A stretch of DNA of 41,606 nt from Paracoccaceae bacterium (GCA_027486345.1 JAIXPH010000017.1:1-41606), one strand, 5' to 3'; positions 1 to 8,757 are shown, counted from the stretch's first letter. The notes: generated by a model not told the origin, from the letters alone. Translations and numbers: made by a program.

Positions 1-2
1 CA

Positions 3-95
3 ACTGCGTGGCTGACACAGACCCTCGAGCGCATCGCCAACCAATGGCCGAGCGCCGAAATCGACGCCCTCATGCCCTGGAACTACCGGAACTAA
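3..95 (+). CDS. IS66-family transposase, C-terminal fragment
   Basis: Only the last 30 codons lie in the window; the frame is open at the left edge and stops at TAA 93-95. The tail contains LERIANQWP and ends ALMPWNYRN, which resembles the C-terminal segment of IS66-type DDE transposases, where a short helix is followed by an LPWNW-like end. A probable terminal inverted repeat lies 22 bases downstream, as expected when tnpC is the last gene of the element. Whether the transposase is intact cannot be judged. The family call rests on a short motif and the inverted repeat, so it is moderately sure. Confidence 0.6.
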   Translation, partial: TAWLTQTLERIANQWPSAEIDALMPWNYRN

Positions 96-97
96 AC

Positions 98-117
98 GGC
101 CTCAGCTTCCCGCTTAC
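98..117 (+). repeat. Probable right terminal inverted repeat of the IS66-type element
   Basis: The sequence ends CCCGCTTAC; read inward on the minus strand it starts GTAAGCGGG, matching the GTAAGCG start usual for IS66-family ends. It sits just past the transposase stop. The left end and the 8-bp target duplication lie outside the window. Confidence 0.5.
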
Positions 118-125
118 GCACGACC

Positions 126-193
126 GGGCGGGTGCGATTTATCGCGCCCGCCAAGGGGCGGGCGGGCGCGGCCCGTGCTGGGGCAGCACGGGC
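126..193. other. Two stacked hairpins between the IS end and the importer operon
   Basis: Positions 127-137 pair with 142-152 (11 bp with one G-T pair, 4-base loop). Positions 171-180 pair perfectly with 184-193 (10 bp, 3-base loop). There is no coding potential. They lie beyond the terminator of the permease gene and next to the insertion-element boundary. They may be back-up terminators or part of a dispersed palindromic repeat. Confidence 0.5.
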
Positions 194-262
194 GGGCATG
201 AGACAACCTTTGCGATACGCGCGGGTCACTTGCCCCGCGCGACTGCCGGTGATGCACAAAGC

Positions 263-290
263 AAAAAGGACGGGGTCGCCCCCGCCTTTT
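263..290 (-). terminator. Rho-independent-type terminator of the importer operon
   Basis: On the minus strand AAAGGCGGGG, a short GCGA loop and CCCCGTCCTTT form a slightly bulged stem followed by more T residues. It begins 24 bases after the last permease gene. Confidence 0.7.
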
Positions 291-313
291 CCGCTTATCA
301 ACTCAGCACTGCT

Positions 314-1252
314 TCAGTGCGGGGCGACACCGCGCAAGCGTTCGCTCCGCCGCCGCAGCAACTCCACCGTCGCCAGCAGCGCGATCGAGATCACCACAAG
401 GATCGTCGCCACCGCAAGGATCGCTGGAGAGATCGCCTCGCGGATGCCGTTCCACATCTGGCGCGGGATGGTCTGCTGGTCGGGTCCGGCGATGAACAGC
501 ACCGCCACCACCTCGTCGAACGAGGTGACAAAGGCGAACAGCGCCCCGGACACGACACCCGGCAGGATCAGCGGCATGATGACCTTGAAGAAGGTCACGC
601 GCGGATTGGCCCCCAGCGACGCCGCGGCGCGGATCAGGCTTTGATCAAAGCCCGACAGTGTGGCGGTCACGGTGATGATCACAAAGGGGATGCCGAGCGT
701 GGTATGGGCAAGGATCACACCCAGATAGGTGCTGGTCAGACGCCCGCATTCCATCCCGATGATCGAACACGGGTTGGAATAGAAGAAGAACAACCCGGTC
801 GCGATGATGATGATCGGCACGATCATCGGGCTGATCAGGATCGCCATCACCACCCGGCGATAGGGCATCTCCGGGCGGCTCAACCCCAGCGCGGCCAAGG
901 TGCCCAGCACCGTGGCAAGGATGGTGGACCAGAAGCCGATGATGATCGAATTCTTCGCCGCCCGCACCCATGTGGCATTCTCCCACATATCGGCCCACCA
1001 CGCATTGTCGCGCAGGCCGTCCGGGGCCAACATCCCCAAGGTCAGCAGGGCGTCATACCAGCGGATCGAATAGCCCACCGGATCGAAGCGCAGCATCGCG
1101 TCGGTGAAGGTGAAATAGGGCTCCGCGTTGAAGGACAACGGGATGACGACAAGGATCGGCGCGATCAGGAACACGAAGATCGCGGTGCAGAGCACGATGT
1201 AGGTGTAATGCCAGAGACGCTCCAGCGGGCTTGCATAGATGGGCAGGGCCAT
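314..1252 (-). CDS. ABC transporter permease, PotC-like (polyamine-type importer)
   Basis: This 312-residue inner-membrane protein is the second permease of a spermidine/putrescine-type ABC importer. About six hydrophobic segments are visible, beginning at residues 15-40. The cytoplasmic EAA-type loop that docks on the ATPase is SLGANPRVTFFKVIMP, followed by LILPGVVSGALFAF, typical of the PotC/YdcV group. The ATG has a perfect AAGGAGG ribosome site that overlaps the stop of the upstream permease, so translation is probably coupled. It is the last gene of the four-gene operon. A long periplasmic stretch (about residues 50-100) follows the first membrane segment. Polyamine specificity is inferred from family resemblance; related importers carry other small cationic substrates or opines. 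Confidence 0.88.
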   Translation of the reverse strand: MALPIYASPLERLWHYTYIVLCTAIFVFLIAPILVVIPLSFNAEPYFTFTDAMLRFDPVGYSIRWYDALLTLGMLAPDGLRDNAWWADMWENATWVRAAKNSIIIGFWSTILATVLGTLAALGLSRPEMPYRRVVMAILISPMIVPIIIIATGLFFFYSNPCSIIGMECGRLTSTYLGVILAHTTLGIPFVIITVTATLSGFDQSLIRAAASLGANPRVTFFKVIMPLILPGVVSGALFAFVTSFDEVVAVLFIAGPDQQTIPRQMWNGIREAISPAILAVATILVVISIALLATVELLRRRSERLRGVAPH

Positions 1253-1264
1253 GGTCGCGCCTCC

Positions 1265-2515
1265 TTAACCGAGTTTCAGGTTGTCGATGCCGATCAGGCG
1301 GTCATAGAGCCAGTAGAGCACCAGCACCCCCGCCAAGAGCATCGCGGACAGCGCCGCCGCCATCGACCAGTTCGAATTCTTCATGTGGAAGTCGATCAGG
1401 TTCGAGATCAACTGACCATCCGCCCCCCCGACCAGTGCCGGAGTGATGAAGTAGCCAACCGCAAGGATGAACACCAGCAGCGACCCCGCCCCGATCCCCG
1501 GCAGCGTCTGCGGCAGGTAGATGCGGCGGAAGGTGGTCCAGCTTGTGGCCCCCAGCGACCGCGCGGCGCGGGCATAGCTGGGCGGGATCACCCGCATCAC
1601 GGAATAGAGCGGCAAAATCATGAAGGGCAGCAGCACATGCGTCATGACGATGATGGTGCCGGTCTGGTTATAGATCATCTTCAACCGGCCATCATCCCCG
1701 ATGACGCCCAGCGACATCAGAAGGTCGTTGATCACCCCCTCGCCCTGCAGCAGGACGATCCAGCTTGTGGTCCGCACCAGAAGCGAGGTCCAGAACGGCA
1801 AGAGCACAAGGATCATCAAGAGGTTCGCCTTGGCCATTGGCAAAGTCGCCAGAAGATGCGCCACCGGAAAGGCCAAGAGCAGGCAGACCAGCGTGATCAC
1901 GCCCGACAAAGCGAAGGTCTTGAGGAAGAGGTAGACATAGATCCGCTGTTCTTCGGCCACGCGGCGGATGCTGCCGTCATCGGCGCGCTCCATGTCCAGC
2001 GCGGAAAGGTAGAAATCCGAGGTATAGGCACTGGCGGATGACCGCATCGCCTGCCAGACCGCCGGGCTTTCCCAGCGCGGATCGATGGCAAGGAACGCCT
2101 CCTTGTAGGGCGGTTTCAGATCATCGGCGTTGCGCGCGGTCTTGGTGATCAGGGACCGCGTCTCGGACAGGGTGTAGTTCACACGCGTTCCGGCCTCACC
2201 CGCGGTCTTGTTCTTCTTCATCTCCACCATGTCGGCGGCCAGCGCGGCAAAGGCGGCCTCATCCGGGACGGTGCCTTCGGGATTGTTCGCAAACCATTCC
2301 ACGGTTGCCGGCGCATTGGCGGAAAAGCCGTCGTGGTGGAAGGACCGGTCCAGCATCTGCCCGATGGGGATGATGAAGGTCAGCACCACAAAGGCCAGCA
2401 ACGGCAGGACAAGAAGGAAAGCGCGGCGCTTGGCGCGGGCTTGCGCTGCGGCCAAGGCGGCCTTCAGCGGGCGCCCGTCCGCCGTGGTCAAAAGGGCAGC
2501 GGTCACATCGGCCAT
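1265..2515 (-). CDS. ABC transporter permease, PotB-like, with a long periplasmic insert
   Basis: This 416-residue inner-membrane permease pairs with the PotC-like protein. The ATG at 2515 (MADVTAALL) is chosen over an upstream TTG at 2590 because that TTG lies inside a strong intergenic hairpin. One hydrophobic segment (about residues 33-55) precedes a polar stretch of about 150 residues, rich in Asp and Glu, before the remaining membrane segments. PotB proteins are usually nearer 280-310 residues, so this insert is a real extension. The EAA-type loop reads SLGATSWTTFRRIYLP, followed by a GIGAGSLLVF stretch. The insert may contact the substrate-binding protein, but that is inference. Confidence 0.87.
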   Translation of the reverse strand: MADVTAALLTTADGRPLKAALAAAQARAKRRAFLLVLPLLAFVVLTFIIPIGQMLDRSFHHDGFSANAPATVEWFANNPEGTVPDEAAFAALAADMVEMKKNKTAGEAGTRVNYTLSETRSLITKTARNADDLKPPYKEAFLAIDPRWESPAVWQAMRSSASAYTSDFYLSALDMERADDGSIRRVAEEQRIYVYLFLKTFALSGVITLVCLLLAFPVAHLLATLPMAKANLLMILVLLPFWTSLLVRTTSWIVLLQGEGVINDLLMSLGVIGDDGRLKMIYNQTGTIIVMTHVLLPFMILPLYSVMRVIPPSYARAARSLGATSWTTFRRIYLPQTLPGIGAGSLLVFILAVGYFITPALVGGADGQLISNLIDFHMKNSNWSMAAALSAMLLAGVLVLYWLYDRLIGIDNLKLG

Positions 2516-2575
2516 GGTTCGGTCTCTGATGTCAGGGGAAATCGGTGGGTCCGGCGCGGGGCGGGACACGGAAGA

Positions 2576-2602
2576 AGGGGGCGCGGTCAACCCGCGCCCC
2601 CC
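2576..2602 (-). terminator. Strong intercistronic hairpin between binding-protein and permease genes
   Basis: GGGGGCGCGG, the loop TCAA and CCCGCGCCCCC form a near-perfect GC stem; on the minus strand it is followed by TTCTTCC. It sits just after the binding-protein stop. It probably acts as a partial terminator or 3' mRNA stabiliser, so that the binding protein is made in excess over the permeases, as in many ABC importer operons. Confidence 0.65.
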
Positions 2603-2610
2603 GTTTCAGA

Positions 2611-3684
2611 TCACTGAGCCAGCCAAGCGTTGAAGCGCTCGTTCAGTTCGGCGTTCCGGTCAACCCAGAAATCGGCCGAGGTTTCCAGCGCGTTGCCCAT
2701 GTTTTCCGGGGCGGTCGGCAGGTGCGGACCCATGACGGTCTTGCCGTCCTTGTAGACCAGTTCTTCCTTCAGGGCCGACTTGCGGGCCGGGCCGTAGGAG
2801 ATATAGGTCGCCTGCGCGCGCAGACCTTCGGTCGAGGTGGCATAGGCGATGAATTCCAGCGCCTTGTCCTTGTTCGGCGCGCCCTTCGGGATCGCATACA
2901 TTTCGTTTTCGTAGATCTGACCATCCCAGACGATCTGGAAGGGTTTGCTTTCGGCGATGGCGGCGTTGAAGATACGGCCGTTATACGCGGTGGTCATGGC
3001 AACTTCGCCGTCGGCCAGCAGTTGCGGCGCTTGCGAGCCGGCTTCCCACCAGACGACTTCCGACTTGATGGTGTCGAGCTTGGCGAAGGCGCGGTCCACG
3101 CCCTCGGGGGTGCCCAGCACGTTGTAGACTTCACCAACCGGCACGCCATCGGCGATCAGCGCGAATTCCAGAACGGCTTTTGGGCCCTTCTTCAGGCCGC
3201 GCTTGCCGGGGAATTTCTCCAGATCGAAGAAGTCGGCGGCGGTGGTCGGGACGGTGCCGGTGATCTTGGTGGTGTCATAAGCGAAGACGTTCGACCAGAT
3301 GTCGGTCGACACGGCGCATTCGGTGACGGCGCCCGCCAGGAAGTCGTCCGCAGCCGGGGTGCCATCGGCACCGGCGGGCAGCGAGTTGATGTCGATCGGC
3401 TCCAGCATGCCTTCGTCGCACAGACGGATCGCGTCGGCATATTCGATCGAGGCCACGTCAATCGTGACGTTGCCCGCTTCGACCATCGCCTTGATCGGGG
3501 TCGCCGGGTTGTCGCTGTCGGTCATCTTGGCCGCAAAGCCCGATGCCGCAGCCCACGGCTTCACATGGGCTTCGGTCTGGGCTTCGCCGTAAGCGCCACC
3601 CCAGGACATCACGGTCAGTTCCTGCGCCGAAGCCGAGAAGGCCAGGCCGGTCAGAGCGGTGGAAAGGATCAGAAGTTTCTTCAT
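2611..3684 (-). CDS. Periplasmic substrate-binding protein of a polyamine-type ABC importer (PotD/COG0687 class)
   Basis: This 357-residue protein starts MKKLLILSTALTGLAFSASA, a Sec signal peptide with likely cleavage before QELTV. The mature protein has the family's early strand (LTVMSWGGAYGEAQ) and the hinge-region pattern around IEYADAIRLCDEG, with later conserved stretches TTAADFFDLEKFPGKRGLKK and WWEAGSQAPQLLADGEVAM. The ATG has a GGGAGC ribosome site. It is the second gene of the operon, after the ATPase. It binds substrate in the periplasm and delivers it to the two permeases. The ligand cannot be read from sequence; polyamines or related organic cations are the family expectation. Confidence 0.9.
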   Translation of the reverse strand: MKKLLILSTALTGLAFSASAQELTVMSWGGAYGEAQTEAHVKPWAAASGFAAKMTDSDNPATPIKAMVEAGNVTIDVASIEYADAIRLCDEGMLEPIDINSLPAGADGTPAADDFLAGAVTECAVSTDIWSNVFAYDTTKITGTVPTTAADFFDLEKFPGKRGLKKGPKAVLEFALIADGVPVGEVYNVLGTPEGVDRAFAKLDTIKSEVVWWEAGSQAPQLLADGEVAMTTAYNGRIFNAAIAESKPFQIVWDGQIYENEMYAIPKGAPNKDKALEFIAYATSTEGLRAQATYISYGPARKSALKEELVYKDGKTVMGPHLPTAPENMGNALETSADFWVDRNAELNERFNAWLAQ

Positions 3685-3744
3685 ACGTCAGCTCCCATGT
3701 TGCTGTTTTCTTGTTGTTCTTCCCGCCGTTCGGGCGGTTTCGTC

Positions 3745-3770
3745 AGGCCCGCCGGTCCGCGGCGGGGCCA
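3745..3770. other. Intercistronic GC hairpin between the ATPase and binding-protein genes
   Basis: GGCCCGCCG and CGGCGGGGCC pair around a short GTCCG loop in the roughly 90-base gap between the two genes. It has no T-tract, so it is more likely an RNA-stability or processing structure than a terminator. Confidence 0.45.
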
Positions 3771-3775
3771 TTTGG

Positions 3776-4876
3776 TCAGACCGGGTCCAGCGCGCGCGCA
3801 TCCGCAGGCGCCCAGCCGATCTTGATCTTTTCGCCCGGTGTCAGCACGCGCTGGCCAAGGGTGTTGCGGCTCTTGATGACGAAGTCATCATGGCCCGCCA
3901 CCTTCAGCACGGTGCGGAACAGGTCGCCCATATAGATGACCTCGACCACTTCGGCCTCGATCAGATGGGCGTCTGCGGGCAGAAGCTCGGACTTGAATTC
4001 CACCCGTTCGGGGCGGATCGAAACCAGCGTCTTCTGTCCCTTGGCCGAGACGTTCACCGGGGTGGCGTCGATCAGCTCACCCGTGTTCAGCCGCACCAGC
4101 GCGCGGCCGTCCCGGATTTCCTCGACCGTGCCTTCCAGACGGTTGTTCTCGCCGATGAACTGCGCGACGAAGCTGTTGTCGGGGCGTTCATACAGGTCGG
4201 ACGGCGGCGCCAGTTGCTGGATGCGGCCATCGTTGAACACGGCGATGCGATCAGACATGGTCAGCGCCTCGCCCTGATCATGGGTGACATAGACCACCGT
4301 GATGCCGAGGCTTTCGTGCAGCCGCTTGATTTCGAACTGCATATGCTCGCGCAGTTGCTTGTCCAAGGCGCCAAGCGGTTCGTCCATCAAGACCAGCTTG
4401 GGATCGAACACCAGCGCGCGGGCCAGCGCGATGCGCTGCTGTTGGCCGCCCGAAAGCTGGGCCGGGCGGCGGTTGATGAAGCTGCCCATCTGCACCATGT
4501 CCAGCGCGCGCTTGACCTTGCCTTCACGCTCGGACTTGCCCATGCCGCGCACTTCCAGCGGGAAGGACAGGTTTTCTCCCACCGTCATGTGCGGAAACAG
4601 CGCGTAGTTCTGGAACACCATGCCAATGCCGCGCTTGTGCGGCGGGACCTGGTTGATCGGGCGGCCATCCAGCAGGATTTCGCCATTGGTGGCGGTCTCA
4701 AAGCCGGCCAGCATCATCAGACAGGTGGTTTTGCCAGACCCTGACGGCCCAAGCATCGTCAGGAATTCCCCCTTGCCGATGGACAGGTTCAAGTCCTTCA
4801 CGACAAGGCTGACGCCATCGTAACTTTTCTGGACGTGATCAAATACGACGAAGTCGTTTCCGCCAATGGCAGCCAA
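3776..4876 (-). CDS. ABC importer ATP-binding protein, PotA-like
   Basis: This 366-residue cytoplasmic ATPase drives the importer and is first in the operon. In order it shows Walker A GPSGSGKTT, the Q-loop (VFQNYALFPHMTV), signature LSGGQQQR, Walker B LVLMDEPLGALD, the switch His in VTHDQGEA, and a C-terminal TOBE-type regulatory domain (about residues 280-360). The predicted start is TTG at 4876 with GGGGAG about 8 bases upstream; there is no in-frame ATG nearby. The rare start may limit ATPase level relative to the binding protein. The 230 bases upstream hold a complex folded region and the presumed promoter. Confidence 0.9.
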   Translation of the reverse strand: MAAIGGNDFVVFDHVQKSYDGVSLVVKDLNLSIGKGEFLTMLGPSGSGKTTCLMMLAGFETATNGEILLDGRPINQVPPHKRGIGMVFQNYALFPHMTVGENLSFPLEVRGMGKSEREGKVKRALDMVQMGSFINRRPAQLSGGQQQRIALARALVFDPKLVLMDEPLGALDKQLREHMQFEIKRLHESLGITVVYVTHDQGEALTMSDRIAVFNDGRIQQLAPPSDLYERPDNSFVAQFIGENNRLEGTVEEIRDGRALVRLNTGELIDATPVNVSAKGQKTLVSIRPERVEFKSELLPADAHLIEAEVVEVIYMGDLFRTVLKVAGHDDFVIKSRNTLGQRVLTPGEKIKIGWAPADARALDPV

Positions 4877-4974
4877 TGCAGTCTCCCCGGTCTACGAGGC
4901 GGTTTTCCCGCGCTTGTTGGTGCGACTAAACCCAAAGCCCAATGGCATTGCAACCGATCTGTCGCTTGTTTCGG

Positions 4975-5040
4975 CATCGCACGGGGCGTGCCGCAAGATT
5001 GGTCAAAAACCGGCAGATACGCCGTGCGATGCGGCACGGC
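4975..5040. other. Mutually exclusive inverted repeats in the leader upstream of the importer operon
   Basis: Two local hairpins are possible: GCACG/CGTGC at 4979-4991 and GCCGTGC/GCACGGC at 5021-5040. The same bases can also pair across: 4975-4984 with 5022-5031 (10 bp) and 4987-4995 with 5030-5038 (9 bp). No T-tract follows. The region lies between the RTX gene stop (5107) and the ATPase start (4876), so it may be the operon's leader. Its function is unknown. Confidence 0.45.
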
Positions 5041-5106
5041 GAAATTGTGGGTGACGCCGGGGAAAGCAAGCCCCGTCGGGACCTGCGATCCGCGCCGGCG
5101 CGCACC

Positions 5107-8100
5107 TCACGCGGCGCGTTTGTGCGAGCTAGGGGCGGCGTCCAACAAAACAAGCCCATTGCGACGCGCAATCGGGCGGGCGGGCGGGCCGTAGATCGTC
5201 GCGGCCTCGCCCACTCCGGCAAGGAGGGGGGCCAACCATGGCAGGGTCGCCGCCAGATCCTGACGCGCCGCGAGGCCCAGTGCGCGCAGGGCAATCGGGC
5301 CGGGATACATGCTTTCCGCGGCCAGTCCGTTCGCGCTCACGATGCCGTGTTGCGGCAAAAGGATGTGGTGATAGCTGACCTGACGCTTGCCGCGAGCGAT
5401 GCGAAAGCGCGGATCGCCAAGCGCGGCCAGATGTTTGGTACGGACAAGACGCTCGCCCTGCGCCGTCATCGCGAGAATGGCGTGCTGCGGCGAGACCAGT
5501 ACCTCGCCATGCGTGCCGAGCGCGTTTTCCCGGATCACGACGGGGCACAGGCCGGGTTGCGCGTCCAGGGCCGTGCGGTCCAGCCGCCGTCCCCCAGCCC
5601 AGAGCACGGGAACCGCGCCGTGATCCAGCGTCAGCACCTCATCCCCGATCCGCAGCGACTCGACGGGCACCTCGCCCCTTGGCGTGGCGATCATCGTGCC
5701 GCTGGTGAAACAGGGCACCCCCAATTGCCACAGTGCCTGCTGGCCCGTGACCTGACTCGGTGCCACCCCGATCAGGACGATGCGTTCGCCCCCCGGAAAG
5801 ACGACGATGGCATTGCCGCTGGCATCGGCGGTGATCGTCGCATCCAGCCAGTTGACCGGGTTGCCCGAGGAATCGAGCAGCCCGGACACATCGAACTGGT
5901 CCACCATGCGACCGTTGACGATGGTGGCGTCGAAATCGGTGTAGACGTCATTGCCCGACCCGTTGGTCAGCAGAAAGACATCCGCCCCCGCCCCGCCCGA
6001 CAGCGTGTCATTGCCCGCGCCGCCCCGGATGGTATCACTGCCCACCCCGCCCGCGATGCTGTCATTGCCCGCATCACCCGACAGGAAATCATCGCCGACA
6101 TCGCCGTTCAGCGTGTCATTGCCCGCGCCTCCGGTAAGGCTGTCATTGCCACCATCCCCGCCGATCGAGTCGGAATCGTCACCGCCATCGATGGTGTCGT
6201 TCCCGGCAGCGCCCCAGATCGTGTCATTGCCCCCCTCGCCAAAGATCAGGTTGCCCTCGGCGGTGGAGTTGTAACCCGGCGCGTCGTCGATCAGGTCATT
6301 GCCCGCGCCGCCATAGATGGTGTCGGCCCCGGCCCCGTCAAAGATCGTGTCGTCGCCATCGCCACCCGACATCAGGTCATTGCCGTCGCCGCCGGTCAGG
6401 CTGTCCGCCCCCGCATCCCCGGCGACAGTGTCATTGCCGACGCCGCCATCGACCGTGTCATTGCCCAAGCCGCCAGAGAGCGAGTCATTGCCGCCCCCGC
6501 CCCCCAGCGTGTCATTGCCATCTTCGCCAAGAAGGGTGTCTTCGCCCGTGCCCCCATCAGCGTTGTCATTGCCGGTGCCGCCGAGCAGCGAGTCGTTCCC
6601 CGCGTCGCCTGTGATCGTGTCGTTGCCAAGGCCGCCCAGCACGGTGTCATTGTCGTCGCCGCCAAACAGCGAATCCGACCCGGCAAGACCGTCGATAGAG
6701 TCATTGCCCGCGCCGCCATAGAAGGCGTTGGTGTAGATGTCGGTGCCGGTCGTCGCCTCGCCGTCGAAGCCCACCAGCGTGTCGTTGAAGGCCGACCCGA
6801 TGACGCCGTCCATCCCGCCCGCGATCACGTCGCCGGTCGCATCGCCCCCCGTCAGGGTGTTGGCGGCAAGGTTGACGCTGACGGCGGCGGAACTGCTGGA
6901 AAAGTCCAGATAGTCCATCCCGGTGCTGCCGTTGAACGTGTCCGCCCCGGCCCCACCCGCCAATGTGTCGTCGCCCAGCCCGCCGTCAAAGGTGTCATTG
7001 CCTGCGCCACCAGACAGGTAATCCGACCCGTCATTGCCGACCAGCGTGTCATTGCCACCGCCACCGTACAGCGAGTCCGCGCCCGCCCAGCCCGTGAGGC
7101 TGTCCGCGCCGGTTCCGGCCAGAACCACCTCGGTTCCGGTGAAGGTATAGGTTCCCGCACCACCGCCGATCGTCCCCGTCCCATCAGCAGTATAGGCGAC
7201 GGTCAATCCCACCGTGACGGCGGACATGTCGATGGTGTCGCGCCCGATCCCGCCCGCGATGGTGTCAGGTCCGTCGCCGCTGGCAATCAGGAACAGGTCG
7301 TCCCCGTCGCCGCCAGAGAGCGAATCCCCGCCGGTGCCACCGATGATCGTGTCGTCGCCCGCACCGCCCAGCAGCGTGTCGATGCCGCCACCGCCCGTCA
7401 GGCTGTCATTGCCCGCGCCGCCATCGGCATATTCGTTGTTCGCGGTGCCGGTAACCGTATCCGCCCCGCTGCCCAGAAGCACCCGTTCCAGCGTGGCAAA
7501 GGTCGCGACGTTCGCGCCAGAGGTCAACGTGCCGCTGCCGATGGTGGTGGAAAAGGCGACCGTTGCCGCCGTGGTCAGGCCAGAGGCATCAATAACGTCA
7601 AAGGTCGTCGCGGTGCCACCGGCGATGGTGTCGGTCCCGAAGCCGTCTTGCAGGATAAAGGTGTCGTCGTTGCCATCGCCGCTCAGGCTGTCGTTGCCGG
7701 TGCCGCCGGTGATCGTGTCATTGCCGGTGCCGCCCAGGATCGTGTCATTGCCGGTGCCGCCGAGCAACACGTCGGCCCCCGCATTGCCCGTCAGGCTGTC
7801 ATTGTCTTCGCCGCCGTCGATCGTGTCACTGCCGGTGCCTCCGGTCAGCACGTCATTGCCCGCGCCGCCTGCGATGGACAGGCCGGTGGTGGCATTCAGC
7901 GCGCCGTTGACCGTGTCGCCGAAGGCCGTGCCGATGACCGCCTCGATGCCGCTGAAGGTGCCTGCCGTCCCCAGACCGCTGAAATTGTGGTTGCCGCCGC
8001 CCGTGGTGTTGAACTGGACGTTGATGCCGCGCGCGACGGAGCCGGAATAGTCCAGCATGTCGGTGCCGATGCCGCCCACCACCGTCTCGCCGCCGGTGTC

Positions 8101-8757
8101 ATCGGCGATCAGGAAGGTGTCGTTGCCCGCGTCACCGCTGACCGAGTCGTTGCCCGCCCCGCCCGAGAGCACATCGTTGCCGTTGCCACCGAACAGCGTG
8201 TCATTGCCCGTGCTGCCCAAGAGGGTGTCATTGCCGTCATTGGCCACGACCGAGTCGTTGCCCGCCCCGGCGTTGATGCTGTCATTCAGCGCGCCGCCGG
8301 TGATCGTGCTGTTGGCGCTGGCGGTATAGGTCGGGGATTGCACCGTCGCATAGGTGATCCCCGTCGAGGCGGTGTCAGCGGCCGAGGTGACCGACATCGC
8401 CACGCCCGGAACGATCTGGCCATTGGCGACATAGCCCACCACGGCGCCGTTGACCCGCACCTCATAGAGCGTGACCACCGCGCCGCCCGGCGTCGTGAAG
8501 GTGCTGGCCAGCCCCAGACGCACCTGCCCCGAGGCGACGACCGCACCGCCCGAGGTGGTGACGGTGACGGTCTGGTTGGTGTCGAATTGCGTGGCGCTGG
8601 AGCCGCCGAAGGACGTGTCGTCGTCATCGACGGTAAAGGTCAGCGCCTGATTGGAATCATAGGCCGGGTCGAGCATGAAGCCCGTTCCCGCCGTCAGGCT
8701 GCCGCCCGAATAAAGGATCGACGCCGCGGAGAATCCGCTGAACGTGAAGATCGCCAT
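5107..8757 (-). CDS. RTX-type calcium-binding repeat protein with C-terminal Hint domain
   Basis: This is a 1216-residue, very acidic, Gly/Asp/Asn-rich protein. The start MAIFTFSGF at 8757 is preferred because it gives the beta-rich N-terminus seen in relatives and has a GGCAAGG-like ribosome site; an upstream in-frame start would add 32 Arg/Ala-rich residues. Residues 1 to about 150 form a beta-rich front domain. About 160-960 hold dozens of GGxGxD-type nonapeptides (such as GGAGNDSLTG) that bind calcium as a parallel beta-roll. Residues 1016-1150 are a Hint-type domain starting at Cys1016 (CFTSGTMIATPRGEVPV) and including SPQHAIL and HHILLPQHG. RTX proteins usually leave the cell by type I secretion; no exporter genes are in the window. 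The role could be adhesion, S-layer or exoenzyme; no catalytic domain other than Hint is visible. Confidence 0.85.
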   Translation of the reverse strand: MAIFTFSGFSAASILYSGGSLTAGTGFMLDPAYDSNQALTFTVDDDDTSFGGSSATQFDTNQTVTVTTSGGAVVASGQVRLGLASTFTTPGGAVVTLYEVRVNGAVVGYVANGQIVPGVAMSVTSAADTASTGITYATVQSPTYTASANSTITGGALNDSINAGAGNDSVVANDGNDTLLGSTGNDTLFGGNGNDVLSGGAGNDSVSGDAGNDTFLIADDTGGETVVGGIGTDMLDYSGSVARGINVQFNTTGGGNHNFSGLGTAGTFSGIEAVIGTAFGDTVNGALNATTGLSIAGGAGNDVLTGGTGSDTIDGGEDNDSLTGNAGADVLLGGTGNDTILGGTGNDTITGGTGNDSLSGDGNDDTFILQDGFGTDTIAGGTATTFDVIDASGLTTAATVAFSTTIGSGTLTSGANVATFATLERVLLGSGADTVTGTANNEYADGGAGNDSLTGGGGIDTLLGGAGDDTIIGGTGGDSLSGGDGDDLFLIASGDGPDTIAGGIGRDTIDMSAVTVGLTVAYTADGTGTIGGGAGTYTFTGTEVVLAGTGADSLTGWAGADSLYGGGGNDTLVGNDGSDYLSGGAGNDTFDGGLGDDTLAGGAGADTFNGSTGMDYLDFSSSSAAVSVNLAANTLTGGDATGDVIAGGMDGVIGSAFNDTLVGFDGEATTGTDIYTNAFYGGAGNDSIDGLAGSDSLFGGDDNDTVLGGLGNDTITGDAGNDSLLGGTGNDNADGGTGEDTLLGEDGNDTLGGGGGNDSLSGGLGNDTVDGGVGNDTVAGDAGADSLTGGDGNDLMSGGDGDDTIFDGAGADTIYGGAGNDLIDDAPGYNSTAEGNLIFGEGGNDTIWGAAGNDTIDGGDDSDSIGGDGGNDSLTGGAGNDTLNGDVGDDFLSGDAGNDSIAGGVGSDTIRGGAGNDTLSGGAGADVFLLTNGSGNDVYTDFDATIVNGRMVDQFDVSGLLDSSGNPVNWLDATITADASGNAIVVFPGGERIVLIGVAPSQVTGQQALWQLGVPCFTSGTMIATPRGEVPVESLRIGDEVLTLDHGAVPVLWAGGRRLDRTALDAQPGLCPVVIRENALGTHGEVLVSPQHAILAMTAQGERLVRTKHLAALGDPRFRIARGKRQVSYHHILLPQHGIVSANGLAAESMYPGPIALRALGLAARQDLAATLPWLAPLLAGVGEAATIYGPPARPIARRNGLVLLDAAPSSHKRAA

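Noticed and set aside
8-2041. A 677-codon plus-strand frame over the two permease genes
   Set aside because: It is very rich in Arg, Gln, His and Asp, typical of an antisense shadow in high-GC DNA, and overlaps well-supported permeases.
5990-8250. Repeated DNA that looks at first like a CRISPR or tandem array
   Set aside because: The units are short, in-frame multiples of 27 bases encoding Gly/Asp nonapeptides of the RTX beta-roll, with no spacers.
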